This document shows, piece after piece, positions 27,245-35,096 of a stretch of 38,023 nucleotides of DNA. The first letter of the stretch is position 1; each line of letters begins with the position of its first letter. The notes under the pieces are model-generated. The model had not been told where the DNA came from and did no database searches. It saw only the letters and a list, made by a program, of their open reading frames with translations. A program made the position numbers and the translations under genes. Location of the stretch: positions 1 through 38,023 of the forward strand of contig NZ_FOTS01000037.1 of the NCBI RefSeq assembly GCF_900114615.1, read 5' to 3'. This DNA comes from Pelosinus propionicus DSM 13327. Lineage in GTDB: Bacteria; Bacillota; Negativicutes; DSM-13327.

Positions 27245-27921
27245 TTACAGTTGCCGGACCACCCTCGGCGGGTAAAACTTCTGTTATGTTAAAGATCATT
27301 GAAACTCTTCAGGAAGAAACATTGAAAGTAGGTGTGGTCAAATTTGATTGTTTGTCTACCCAGGATCAGATTCTCTATCAAAAAAAAGGCATTGAGGCAA
27401 AGATTGGACTGTCGGGAAATCTTTGTCCAGACCATTTTTTTGTGAGTAATATCCAGGACTGCTTACTATGGTCGCAAAAAAATAATTTAGATATGTTAAT
27501 TACGGAAAGTGCTGGTTTGTGCAATCGGTGTTCTCCTCATATTCGTGATGTTATGGCAGTATGCGTGATTGACAATTTGAGCGGTGTGAATACCCCAAGA
27601 AAAGTGGGTCCTATGCTGAAATTAGCCGATATCGTCATTATAACGAAGGGGGATATTGTTTCTCAAGCGGAGAGGGAGGTTTTTGCTTTTCGGGTGAAGC
27701 AGGCAAACCCAAGCGCAATTATTGTTCATGTAAATGGTATTACTGGTCAAGGGGCTAGGGAAGTGGGACAGCTCTTTAAAAGAGCGCAGTCTGTAGATAG
27801 CCTTACCGATTGTCATTTGCGGTTTTCTATGCCTGCAGCGACCTGTTCGTATTGTTTAGGACAAACTCGTATCGGACAAAACTTTCAAATGGGAAATGTT
27901 CGCAAAATGGATCTTAGTTAG
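27235..27921 (+). CDS. HypB/UreG-like P-loop GTPase with two CxxC pairs
   Basis: A 228-residue SIMIBI-class NTPase. It has P-loop GPPSAGKTS (residues 8-16), a switch-like segment LDMLITESAGLCNRC (85-99), VCVIDNLSG (109-116) and a TKGD guanine-specificity motif (137-140), as in HypB and CobW relatives. Two CxxC pairs, Cys96/Cys99 after the ESAGL switch and Cys204/Cys207 near the C-terminus, are good metal or Fe-S ligands. HypB and UreG deliver nickel in maturation; the metal here is unknown. It overlaps the binding-protein gene and precedes the ABC ATPase, so the three proteins probably work together. Confidence 0.72.
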   Translation: MQLITVAGPPSAGKTSVMLKIIETLQEETLKVGVVKFDCLSTQDQILYQKKGIEAKIGLSGNLCPDHFFVSNIQDCLLWSQKNNLDMLITESAGLCNRCSPHIRDVMAVCVIDNLSGVNTPRKVGPMLKLADIVIITKGDIVSQAEREVFAFRVKQANPSAIIVHVNGITGQGAREVGQLFKRAQSVDSLTDCHLRFSMPAATCSYCLGQTRIGQNFQMGNVRKMDLS

Positions 27922-27969
27922 CAGTTGATGCTACTATCATAGTAGGTTATTAGGAAGGTGGAAGTTGCC

Positions 27970-28971
27970 ATGTGGAATAGTTTGTCTGTGATGACAGTAA
28001 AACAATTATTTAGTTCGTATCCTTATGCGACTGACTTTTTTTCGTCGCTGCCGAATCTTCAGCAAAGTGAAGATTCTTCTGTTGCGCAGTACTTTGCTGC
28101 GATCGAGGATGATACATTACTAGACTTGGGGATTGACCGCCAAGAGTTTCTGGATCAGTTTCTTTCTTTTATGCTGCAAATGGAGAAATTAAAAGAGGAC
28201 AAGGTTAAAATTGAGTCCATTACGATTATAGGTGGCAAGGATAAACAGGGTAAAGCTGAAGATATAGAATTAACGATTCATGCGGGAGAAATTGTCTGCA
28301 TTGTAGGACCTACTGGTTCTGGCAAGAGCCGATTACTTGCCGATATTGAATGGGTGGCGCAGCAGGATACGCCGACTAATCGCAAAATATTGATTAATGA
28401 ACAGCTGCCTGATATGAGGTGTCGATTTTCTGTTGAACATAAGCTAGTAGCCCAGCTTTCTCAAAATATGAATTTTATTATGGATCTGTCTGTAGGAGAA
28501 TTTGTCAGTATGCATGCAGAGAGCAGGATGCTTGAAAATATAGAAGAGATTACCAGTCATATTATCGCCAAAGCCAATGAATTGGCCGGAGAAGAATTCT
28601 CCTCGGATGTACCAGTGACCTCACTAAGTGGAGGCCAGTCCCGGGCTTTGATGATCGCCGATACAGCTTATTTAAGTTCGTCACCTATTGTACTGATTGA
28701 CGAAATTGAAAATGCTGGCATTGATCGTCAAAATGCTCTGCGATTATTGATTGATAAGCAAAAAATTGTATTGATGGCAACTCATGACCCTATATTGGCA
28801 TTAATGGGGGATAAACGAATTGTGATTAAAAATGGAGGGATAAGCAGCGTTATTCAAACATCTGAAGAAGAGCGAAGAAATTTAGTTCTGCTAACGACAA
28901 TCGATCGAAAGATGTTAGCCATTCGAGAAATGTTGCGCAATGGCGGACGCATTGATGAAATTCCAGTGTAG
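27970..28971 (+). CDS. Soluble ABC-type ATPase with DUF1858-like N-terminus
   Basis: A 333-residue protein. Residues 1-70 resemble the DUF1858-like domain of the first gene (VKQLFSSYPYATDFFSS). Residues 80-333 are an ABC ATPase: Walker A GPTGSGKS (113-120), signature LSGGQ (219-223), Walker B VLIDEIENAG (241-250) and switch His272 in MATHDP. No membrane protein gene accompanies it and its helical region is unlike importer ATPases, so it is probably a soluble energy unit for metal or cofactor handling. The ATG at 27970 is preferred over the GTG at 27958, which lies in the ribosome site AAGGTGG. A weak hairpin (29014-29047) follows the stop. Confidence 0.7.
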   Translation: MWNSLSVMTVKQLFSSYPYATDFFSSLPNLQQSEDSSVAQYFAAIEDDTLLDLGIDRQEFLDQFLSFMLQMEKLKEDKVKIESITIIGGKDKQGKAEDIELTIHAGEIVCIVGPTGSGKSRLLADIEWVAQQDTPTNRKILINEQLPDMRCRFSVEHKLVAQLSQNMNFIMDLSVGEFVSMHAESRMLENIEEITSHIIAKANELAGEEFSSDVPVTSLSGGQSRALMIADTAYLSSSPIVLIDEIENAGIDRQNALRLLIDKQKIVLMATHDPILALMGDKRIVIKNGGISSVIQTSEEERRNLVLLTTIDRKMLAIREMLRNGGRIDEIPV

Positions 28972-29045
28972 TTGGAAGAAATAATCTAACAATAAAAATA
29001 GTTATAGAAAAAGAACATAATATACTTTTTTAAGGTATATTTATG

Positions 29046-29074
29046 TTGAATATGATGTAGAATAATGCTAGAAT
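29046..29074 (+). promoter_or_regulatory. Promoter of the Mop gene
   Basis: TTGAAT (29046-29051), a 17-base spacer and TAGAAT (29069-29074), 58 bases before the molbindin start. It overlaps the end of the hairpin at 29014-29047 that ends the previous operon. Confidence 0.6.
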
Positions 29075-29131
29075 TTGGAATAAGAAAGTGTGTGACTTTC
29101 AAGTAAGTATAGTAAGAGAGGAGATATTACA

Positions 29132-29335
29132 ATGAAAATTAGCGGAAGAAACAAGTTGCAAGGTATTGTCAAAGAAGTTGTTAAGGGTGCAGTAATGGCT
29201 AAAGTTGTAGTTGACTATAAAGGCGATGAAATTGTTGCGACGATCACAGTGGATTCTATTGACGATTTGGGGTTAAAAGTGGGCGATGAAGTAACGGCAT
29301 TAATTAAGTCCACGGAAGTTATGATCATAAAATAA
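29132..29335 (+). CDS. mop: Molbindin (Mop), stand-alone TOBE domain
   Basis: A 67-residue single TOBE/Mop domain: ISGRNKLQGIVKEVVKGAV then DSIDDLGLKVGDEVTALIKSTEVMI, nearly the whole family consensus. Molbindins oligomerise and bind molybdate or tungstate in the cytoplasm for storage or buffering. GAGAGGAGA precedes the ATG. It is convergent with modC and ends in its own terminator. The neighbouring ModC lacks a TOBE domain, so this small protein may supply the oxyanion-sensing role in trans (inference). Confidence 0.93.
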   Translation: MKISGRNKLQGIVKEVVKGAVMAKVVVDYKGDEIVATITVDSIDDLGLKVGDEVTALIKSTEVMIIK

Positions 29336-29350
29336 TCATCTTAGACAAAA

Positions 29351-29384
29351 AAGAAGACGATTAGTGAATCGCCTTCTTTTTTTA
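29351..29384. terminator. Terminator of the Mop gene
   Basis: GAAGACGATT and AATCGCCTTC flank a short loop, followed by a run of seven or more T. The A-rich 5' side could also serve the convergent modC transcript. Confidence 0.85.
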
Positions 29385-29411
29385 TCTAAGAAAGTATATT
29401 GAGATATGTCT

Positions 29412-29443
29412 TTGTTCTCTCTCTCTGCACCTCGGTGATATGT
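29412..29443. repeat. Decayed fragment of the CTCTGCACCTC element
   Basis: CTCTCTCTGCACCTCGGTG resembles the right arm of the inverted repeat at 25754-25774, with divergence. A degenerate half-element is likely. Confidence 0.4.
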
Positions 29444-29464
29444 TAGCGTTTTTTTTAGCGCAAA

Positions 29465-30169
29465 TTAATAAAAGTATTGAAAAGAACTTCTTGTCGTTTT
29501 ACCGTTTCCATTCATATTCCATGAAGGTGGTGGTTCAGACACTTGCTGTCCTCTGTGAAGAAATAAAACTTCGCTGCCTATAGCCTGAGCTTCTTCGGGT
29601 GAATGAGTAACTAGTATAAATGGAATATTCCAGATTTCCTGCAGCCTTTTTAACTCATCCTGTAATTCGTAGCGACTTTGGGCATCTAGAGCGGATAAGG
29701 GTTCATCGAGTAAAAGGATCTGAGGTTCAGCCATTAACGCACGAGCCATAGCGACCCGTTGCTTTTCTCCACCAGATAATTGGCTGATTGTTCGATGGGG
29801 TAGGTGTTCAATTTTTAGTAAGGTAATGAGTTTTTCATATAATTGGTTTGCTTGATGGTTGAGAGTTTTTACTCCATACCAAATATTATGCTTAACGTTC
29901 ATATGCGGAAACAGTGCAAAGTCTTGAAACATATAACTTACATTCCTTACTCTAGGAGGCAAGTGGGTGGCGGTTTGGGAAGAATAAAAAACAGTTCCAT
30001 TAGATGTAATGCTGCCTTCATCTGGTTTTAGTAATCCTGCAATACAGCGCAAGATGGTTGTTTTACCGCAGCCGGAAGGACCGAATAAAACAATGGTTTT
30101 ATTCGGAGCAGCAAATGAGATATTTAGGGTAAAATCAGATAAGTTTTTTTTGATATCTACTGTTAGCAT
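29465..30169 (-). CDS. modC: Molybdate ABC transporter ATPase, short form without TOBE domain
   Basis: A 234-residue ABC ATPase: Walker A GPSGCGKT near residue 32, Q-loop FQDFALFPHM, signature LSGGEKQRVAMARAL, Walker B ILLLDEPLSALD and switch His in LVTHSPEEA. ModC proteins are usually about 350 residues with a C-terminal TOBE domain that senses molybdate; here the protein ends just after the ATPase core. The end SSFQYFY is unusual and could reflect a late frameshift, but no TOBE remnant is seen downstream. It follows modB closely on the minus strand and powers molybdate import. Confidence 0.9.
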   Translation of the reverse strand: MLTVDIKKNLSDFTLNISFAAPNKTIVLFGPSGCGKTTILRCIAGLLKPDEGSITSNGTVFYSSQTATHLPPRVRNVSYMFQDFALFPHMNVKHNIWYGVKTLNHQANQLYEKLITLLKIEHLPHRTISQLSGGEKQRVAMARALMAEPQILLLDEPLSALDAQSRYELQDELKRLQEIWNIPFILVTHSPEEAQAIGSEVLFLHRGQQVSEPPPSWNMNGNGKTTRSSFQYFY

Positions 30170-30184
30170 GAGTGCTCCTTCCTT

Positions 30185-30853
30185 TTAGTGCAAAGTAATA
30201 TTTTTCCCTTTCCAATGGTTCAATCCGAAAATGATGGAAAAGGTGATCACACTGATAATGATTACGTACATTCCTGCTGTTACTAAGTCATTTGATTCCG
30301 TTGCGAAATATATTGCCAATGGAATGGTTTGAGTTTTGCCAGGGATATTACCAGCGATCATAATCGTAGCGCCAAATTCTCCTAATGTTCTTGCAAAAGA
30401 AAGTACCAAACCGGATACAAGACCAGGCCAGGATAAGGGCATAGTAACTGTCCAAAATACTCGCCATTCACTTGCACCAAGGGTGCGAGCGGCATCTTCC
30501 AATGTCTTATCAATACCCTCAAAGGCTGCTTTAGTACTTTGGTACATTAAAGGGAAAGATACAACAGTTCCAGCAAGGACAGCAGCTGATTGGGTAAAAA
30601 TAATCTGTATGTCAAAATATTCCTTTAAAAGAATACCTACCGGTCCTTGTTTGCCTACTAAGATTAACAGTAAAAATCCAATGACTACAGGAGGCAAAAC
30701 CAACGGCAGCGTAAAAAAAGATTCTAGAGCTGCTTTGCCTGGAATATCTGTGCTTCTCATCACGTAAGCTGACAGAACGCCAAGAAAAAAAACAAACATT
30801 ACTGAAATAGAAGCAACCTTAATAGAGAGAATAACCGGCTGCCATTCGACCAT
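30185..30853 (-). CDS. modB: Molybdate ABC transporter permease
   Basis: A 222-residue integral membrane permease with about five helices. The cytoplasmic coupling segment is visible as EDAARTLGASEWRVFWTVTMP (EAA loop, residues about 135-155), and LPLVLPPVVIGFLLL and RTLGEFGATIMIAGNIPGKT are ModB/CysTW hallmarks. It forms the translocation pathway with ModC. The ATG at 30853 is preferred because AGGTGA lies five bases before it; the open frame begins at 30874 with unlikely upstream starts. It is separated from modA by a 97-base folded spacer. Confidence 0.92.
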   Translation of the reverse strand: MVEWQPVILSIKVASISVMFVFFLGVLSAYVMRSTDIPGKAALESFFTLPLVLPPVVIGFLLLILVGKQGPVGILLKEYFDIQIIFTQSAAVLAGTVVSFPLMYQSTKAAFEGIDKTLEDAARTLGASEWRVFWTVTMPLSWPGLVSGLVLSFARTLGEFGATIMIAGNIPGKTQTIPLAIYFATESNDLVTAGMYVIIISVITFSIIFGLNHWKGKNITLH

Positions 30854-30892
30854 ATGCTTCACCTGCACCATCATGTTAGATTTGTATTACAT

Positions 30893-30989
30893 AGAACGCA
30901 CTAACGATTTGCCTAAGTCAGGGAATGAGTGCTAGTCTGTTAGACTTAGCTCCTCTTAATCCTAATGGCTGAAATCTTTAGTGCGTTCT
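30893..30989 (-). other. Folded spacer between modA and modB
   Basis: A 12-base perfect outer stem, AGAACGCACTAA (30893-30904) with TTAGTGCGTTCT (30978-30989), encloses an inner stem CTAAGTC (30913-30919) with GACTTAG (30943-30949). It fills the whole modA-modB gap. It could be an mRNA-processing or stabilising structure, an attenuator, or a small non-coding mobile element. Confidence 0.6.
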
Positions 30990-30992
30990 GTA

Positions 30993-31796
30993 CTATTTAC
31001 TCATGGTAAAACCGTATTTTTCAAAGATTGCTTTACTTTCGGGAGTGCTTAAATAAGCAAGGAAATCTGTTGCTGCTTTTTCTTGTTTTGTTCCTGTCAA
31101 AACAGCCACTGGATATACAATTGGCTGGTGAGAACCTTCTGGCGCAGTAGCGGCAATTTTTACTTTTTCACTGGAGGCGGCATCTGTTTTGTATACGATA
31201 CCAGCTTCTACGTTACCTGTTTCAACGTAGGTTAAAACTGTGCGGACATCCTTTGCAAGTACTGCTTTACTTTGTATTTTATCCCAAATCCCCAATTTCT
31301 TAAGGACTTCTTGTGCATATTGTCCTGCTGGTACAGAAGCTGTTTCGCCAATGCTGATCTTTTGAACTTCATCTTTAGTTAAATCCTCATATTTGGAAAT
31401 GACGAGAGCAGAGTCTTTTGGTACAATAACGACCAATTTGTTTTCCACTAGATTTTTACGTGTGGCCTTATTCACCAGGTTTTTTGCCTCTAAGTCATTC
31501 ATTTGTTTGGGAGCTGCAGAGAAAAAAATATCAGCGGGCGCACCTTGTTCGATTTGTTTCTGCAACGCACCTGATGCACCAAGATTATAGGTCAATTTAA
31601 CAGTAGGGTTCAGAGCTTCAAAATTCTTTTGAATTTCAGCAAGGGCATCTTTTAAACTGACAGCAGCAGATACGTTTAGCTCGACTTTTTGCGGCGGTGT
31701 GGCTGGAGTAGTCGGTTTTTCGCCACCGCATCCAGTAGCTATTGCAGCTATTATTAGTATAGCTGCTGTTAAGAAAGATAATAAACGTTTTTTCAA
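30993..31796 (-). CDS. modA: Molybdate-binding lipoprotein of the ABC transporter
   Basis: A 267-residue substrate-binding protein. A lipoprotein signal (KKRLLSFLTAAILIIAAIATGC, lipobox A-T-G-C) anchors it. NVSAAVSLKDALAEIQKNF, GASGALQKQIEQGAPADIFF, VPAGQYAQEVLKKLGIW and TVLTYVETGNVEAGIVY are the ModA oxyanion-binding segments. The best start is the TTG at 31796: GGGAGGA lies seven bases upstream. The upstream frame to 31850 has poor support. It captures molybdate for ModBC. It heads modABC on the minus strand. Confidence 0.93.
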   Translation of the reverse strand: MKKRLLSFLTAAILIIAAIATGCGGEKPTTPATPPQKVELNVSAAVSLKDALAEIQKNFEALNPTVKLTYNLGASGALQKQIEQGAPADIFFSAAPKQMNDLEAKNLVNKATRKNLVENKLVVIVPKDSALVISKYEDLTKDEVQKISIGETASVPAGQYAQEVLKKLGIWDKIQSKAVLAKDVRTVLTYVETGNVEAGIVYKTDAASSEKVKIAATAPEGSHQPIVYPVAVLTGTKQEKAATDFLAYLSTPESKAIFEKYGFTMSK

Positions 31797-32025
31797 TGAA
31801 ATTTCCTCCCTCATTTTTAATTTAAATAATTGATACTTATAAAAAAACAACTAACATAGCTCAACAGAACTAGATTAGTTGATACAGCATCGTATCGATA
31901 AATTAAATAAACTAAAGACTATAGTAACAGCGATATATGTATAATAATAGTGACTTTATAACTAAAATACTACAAAATGATATCGTAGTCAATATAAAAG
32001 TCTTTGTATTTATGTTATAAAGAGA
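31797..32025. other. Intergenic region upstream of modA
   Basis: An AT-rich stretch. On the minus strand TTGACT (near 31991) and TATTTT with a 17-base gap could form the modA promoter. The tract AGCGATATATGTATAATA (from about 31929) weakly recalls ModE-type TATATA half sites, but no clean inverted repeat is seen, so no operator is claimed. Confidence 0.35.
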
Positions 32026-32054
32026 TTGAAAAATATAAAACAGCAATGTATAAT
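32026..32054 (+). promoter_or_regulatory. Sigma-A promoter for leader copy C
   Basis: TTGAAA (32026-32031), a 17-base spacer and TATAAT (32049-32054) on the plus strand. No plus-strand protein gene begins nearby, so it should make a short RNA. Confidence 0.75.
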
Positions 32055-32060
32055 TGGGTT

Positions 32061-32156
32061 AAGTTTAATATAGTGCTGTTTTGTGTGAAACCAATTGTGT
32101 ACAAAGAAGTACCGGCTATGAATGTGAGTATGTTCATAGCCGGTACTTCTTTTATG
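32061..32156 (+). ncRNA. Candidate small RNA ending in leader-motif hairpin, copy C
   Basis: From the promoter at 32026 transcription would start near 32061 and reach GTACAAAGAAGTACCGG at 32099, which runs into a 20-base-pair perfect stem (32103-32122 with 32133-32152) and a T-run. The product would be an RNA of about 95 bases. The stem is perfectly symmetric, so it can also end the minus-strand regulator transcript; but the upstream GTACAA and promoter exist only on the plus strand. It is the third copy of the motif at 13858 and 25904. Confidence 0.6.
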
Positions 32157-32168
32157 AAAAACAAAATA

Positions 32169-33104
32169 TTAAAGTTCTGCCATGATTTCGCCCATCTGGG
32201 ATACATCATAACCGCCCATACCTGCGATCTCATTGCGGAATATGGGAGAACGCAGTATTGATATCAAGGCTTGGAAATGAGGCTTTTCTAAATCATGCCG
32301 CAACATAACTAAATCATAACGTTCTTTTTGCAAGGAAATAAATTCGACATTCTGTACCTGCATCGCTGCTTTTTCAATACCTAGTCCGACATCAGCATCA
32401 CCACGAGCAACAGCGCTGGCAATGGCAAGATGGCTAGTTTCTTCCTGGTTATAGTTTGGAATGGCTCTAGGATCAAGTTTAAGTTGCTGAAACTTTTCAT
32501 CAAGCAATACCCTGGCACCAGAGCCGCGTTCTCTATTGATGAAGCGAATATCTGACCGTAGTAAATCTGGCCAATCCTTTATGTTTTTTGGATTGCCAGG
32601 GGCTACATAAAATCCTTCATAGCGATAAACTAAATTAATAATAAGTGCTCTTTGACCTGGGAGTAAATGACGCACATAGGGAGTGTTATATTCTCCAGTA
32701 TCCCCATCCCAAAGATGAGTAGTAATCAAATTAGCTGTACCGCGGTATAAGGCAATCAAACCATCCATGCTGCCATTAAAGCATCGCAAAGAACGAACTT
32801 GAGGCATCTGTCTTTCTAGATGGCGTGTTAGGACGTCTAGAATAGCATCTTGTCCATAAATAATTAAACCTTCCTGAGCAGCTGAAGATACATTGGTATT
32901 TTGAGCGGCAGGCGTCGAAACGATACTAGTTGTACCTTTCGCATTGTTCATGTACTTTTCCAGATCTGCTGCTTCTATGCGTAATTTGCGGCCGATATGA
33001 TAAGCAGTCAATTCGCCGCGTTTGATAAATTCATAAACAGTGAAACGTGAAATTTTAAGTATTTTAGCAACTTCTTCTGGGGTGTAAGCTATCGTATTTG
33101 CCAT
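32169..33104 (-). CDS. HTH regulator with molybdate-type PBP sensor domain
   Basis: A 311-residue regulator. The first 55 residues form an excisionase/MerR-like HTH (YTPEEVAKILKISRFTVYEF then IKRGELTAYHIGRKLRI). A Ser/Thr/Ala-rich linker leads to a C-terminal domain of the COG1910/PBP-like type (residues about 85-311) with SMDGLIALYRGTANLITTHLWD, INRERGSGARVLLDE and VARGDADVGLGI. Such proteins sense molybdate, tungstate or similar oxyanions and regulate mod genes, replacing ModE. The ATG at 33104 follows GAGGTG by six bases; the GTG at 33113 is part of that site. It lies upstream of modA on the same strand and probably regulates it and perhaps anf. Confidence 0.87.
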   Translation of the reverse strand: MANTIAYTPEEVAKILKISRFTVYEFIKRGELTAYHIGRKLRIEAADLEKYMNNAKGTTSIVSTPAAQNTNVSSAAQEGLIIYGQDAILDVLTRHLERQMPQVRSLRCFNGSMDGLIALYRGTANLITTHLWDGDTGEYNTPYVRHLLPGQRALIINLVYRYEGFYVAPGNPKNIKDWPDLLRSDIRFINRERGSGARVLLDEKFQQLKLDPRAIPNYNQEETSHLAIASAVARGDADVGLGIEKAAMQVQNVEFISLQKERYDLVMLRHDLEKPHFQALISILRSPIFRNEIAGMGGYDVSQMGEIMAEL

Positions 33105-33262
33105 TTGTATCACCTCATGCTACTTGAATTTAATGTTTACAGCATATCTTATTTTCAATGATTTAACAACGGACAATCTGTAATTTCATGACCTTTATAA
33201 AAAGAAAGATAGCTTCTAAATATTTTGTACTAATTATAAAAATTTATAAGGAGGAATAAAAG

Positions 33263-34069
33263 ATGCAAATCTATCCATTAGAACTTGGTTTACAGGAAGA
33301 TTGTCCTTATGCGGACATTACTACTGAACTATTGGGAATCCAAGGGCAGGGACGATTGAAATTCATCACTAGGGAGGAGGCGGTTGTTACGGGCATATTG
33401 CGTCTAAAAGAATTCTTTGAAGCCCAAAAGCTAGTGGTGCTGTTCTGGCAAAAATCCCGGGCCTTGCTAAAACCAGGGGACACGATAATTGAGGTGATTG
33501 GCGATCTAAAAGTTCTTTTAAAAATGTGGCGGATTAGCCAAACCTATCTTACAGCCCTTTGTGCAATTGCGACAGAAACACGGAAAGTTGTTGCGGCAGC
33601 GAGGGCAGTAAATCCAGAAATTGAGATCGTCGTTGCCTGCCGAAAAGCACACCTAGGTATGCGGCAAGAAGAAATTGAAGCAGTTGAAGATGGGGGTGGA
33701 TTATATCACCGCAATTCCTTGAGCGATACGGTACTCATTACCCAAAATCATTTGCAAGTATTAGGAAAATTGCCAATTGATATAAAATCATTTCATCATA
33801 AGATTGAAATTGAGCCGCGTAATGAAGAAGAAGCATATCAATGTGCTAGTTTTGCGGATGTGATATTGCTGGATCATTTTGAACCAGAGAGCCTGCAAAT
33901 CGTAGTACAAAAACTCAAGCATTTGAATAGTCGGCTAAAAGTTGGCGTTGCTGGTGGAATTCAAGCCTCTCGGGTTAAAGAATTTGCAAAGTTTGTGGAT
34001 ATCATTGTTCTAAGTTCCGTCTTATATGCTGCTCCATTGGATTTCACTTGCAAGATAGAACGTATTTAA
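33263..34069 (+). CDS. modD: ModD, nicotinate-nucleotide pyrophosphorylase-like protein of molybdenum loci
   Basis: A 268-residue homologue of quinolinate phosphoribosyltransferase (NadC) of the ModD subgroup. It has EDCPYADITTELLGI near the start (D-x-T opening), RISQTYLTALCAIATETR, VACRKAHLGMRQ, ADVILLDHF and GVAGGIQASRVKEFA. ModD occurs with molybdate transporter genes in several bacteria; its reaction is not established, and it should not be called NadC from similarity alone. GGAGGAATAAAAG precedes the ATG. It is divergent from the regulator and 94 bases before the second modA. Confidence 0.85.
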   Translation: MQIYPLELGLQEDCPYADITTELLGIQGQGRLKFITREEAVVTGILRLKEFFEAQKLVVLFWQKSRALLKPGDTIIEVIGDLKVLLKMWRISQTYLTALCAIATETRKVVAAARAVNPEIEIVVACRKAHLGMRQEEIEAVEDGGGLYHRNSLSDTVLITQNHLQVLGKLPIDIKSFHHKIEIEPRNEEEAYQCASFADVILLDHFEPESLQIVVQKLKHLNSRLKVGVAGGIQASRVKEFAKFVDIIVLSSVLYAAPLDFTCKIERI

Positions 34070-34163
34070 TACATCCACCTCAATTTCACCTAATCGAAAT
34101 ACTTTTTGATAATAGACTTTCAATTTGTAATTAAACACTCAATGAAATAAGGAGGAATGCGTG

Positions 34164-34967
34164 ATGTCAATAAATGGATTATATGCTAAATTATGTTTAA
34201 TAGTATGTTTTATGGTGCTTTCTTTTGTTACAGGGTGCGGGAACGTACAGCCGGCTGCAGTTCCTTCAGCTCAGCCAGTAGAAATAAATGTATCAGCAGC
34301 TATGGGGCTTAAAGACGCCCTGGTGGAAATACAAAAAAAATATGAAGCGGATCATTCTGTTAAAATTGTCTTTAACTTGGCGTCTTCAGGGGCATTACAA
34401 ACTCAAATTGAGCAAGGGGCACCAGCGGATTTATTTATTTCCGCTGCTAATAAACAAATGGATGAATTGCAAAAAAAGAATCTCATTATTCCTGCTGCGC
34501 GCAAGAATTTGGTCGGAAATCAATTGGTATTGATTGTACCTAAGACTTCTCAATTGGAGTTGCACAGCTTTCAAGATTTGACTAACGCAAGTGTTACCCG
34601 TTTTGGCATGGGTGTGCCGGAGACAGTACCAGCCGGGGAATATGCCAAACAGGTACTAGAAAAATTACAAGTATGGGAAACTGTGAAAGAAAAAGCTGTA
34701 ATGCCTAAAGATATTCATAGCGTATTGACCTATGTGGAGACCGGGAATGTAGAAGCCGGGATTGTCTTTTCTACCGTGGCGGCTGCAAGTGATAAAGTAA
34801 AAGTTGCTGCCATAGCGCCAGCGAATAGCCATGAGCCAATCCTATTTCTAGGTGCTGTCGTGAGCAGTGCTAAGCATCCGAAAGAAGCAGAAGCATTTTT
34901 ACAATATCTGACGAGTTCTGATGCAATGGCAGTGTTTACTAAATATGGTTTCCAAAGGATGCAATAA
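34164..34967 (+). CDS. modA2: Second molybdate-binding lipoprotein (ModA paralogue)
   Basis: A 267-residue ModA with a lipoprotein signal ending LSFVTGC. It shows the same oxyanion-binding segments as the modA at 30993: NVSAAMGLKDALVEIQKKY, ASSGALQTQIEQGAPADLFI, VPAGEYAKQVLEKLQVW and SVLTYVETGNVEAGIVF. GGAGG lies eight bases before the ATG at 34164, which overlaps an in-frame GTG at 34161. It has no permease or ATPase of its own nearby and may share ModBC or serve as a molybdate or tungstate buffer. It is probably co-transcribed with modD and ends at a terminator. Confidence 0.93.
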   Translation: MSINGLYAKLCLIVCFMVLSFVTGCGNVQPAAVPSAQPVEINVSAAMGLKDALVEIQKKYEADHSVKIVFNLASSGALQTQIEQGAPADLFISAANKQMDELQKKNLIIPAARKNLVGNQLVLIVPKTSQLELHSFQDLTNASVTRFGMGVPETVPAGEYAKQVLEKLQVWETVKEKAVMPKDIHSVLTYVETGNVEAGIVFSTVAAASDKVKVAAIAPANSHEPILFLGAVVSSAKHPKEAEAFLQYLTSSDAMAVFTKYGFQRMQ

Positions 34968-34995
34968 AAGATAATAATAATAGTAATTACCATTG

Positions 34996-35026
34996 AAATG
35001 ATCGCTACTTGTAGGGATCATTTTTA
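34996..35026 (+). terminator. Terminator after the second modA
   Basis: AAATGATC and GGATCATTT flank an eleven-base loop, followed by TTTATATC. It lies 29 bases past the modA2 stop. Confidence 0.75.
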
Positions 35027-35096
35027 TATCACTCAAAGCTATGCTATGATAGATAGGATAGATACGATAATTTTAAAAATGAGGTTTTAAGATCCT

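Noticed and set aside
32004-32261. Plus-strand 85-codon frame across the copy C hairpin
   Set aside because: It reads through a 20-bp terminator-like stem and into the antisense of the regulator, with no domain; it is better read as a non-coding transcript.
33263-34069. Quinolinate phosphoribosyltransferase (NadC)
   Set aside because: Similarity is real, but the mod context and divergent segments point to ModD; nadA and nadB are absent here.
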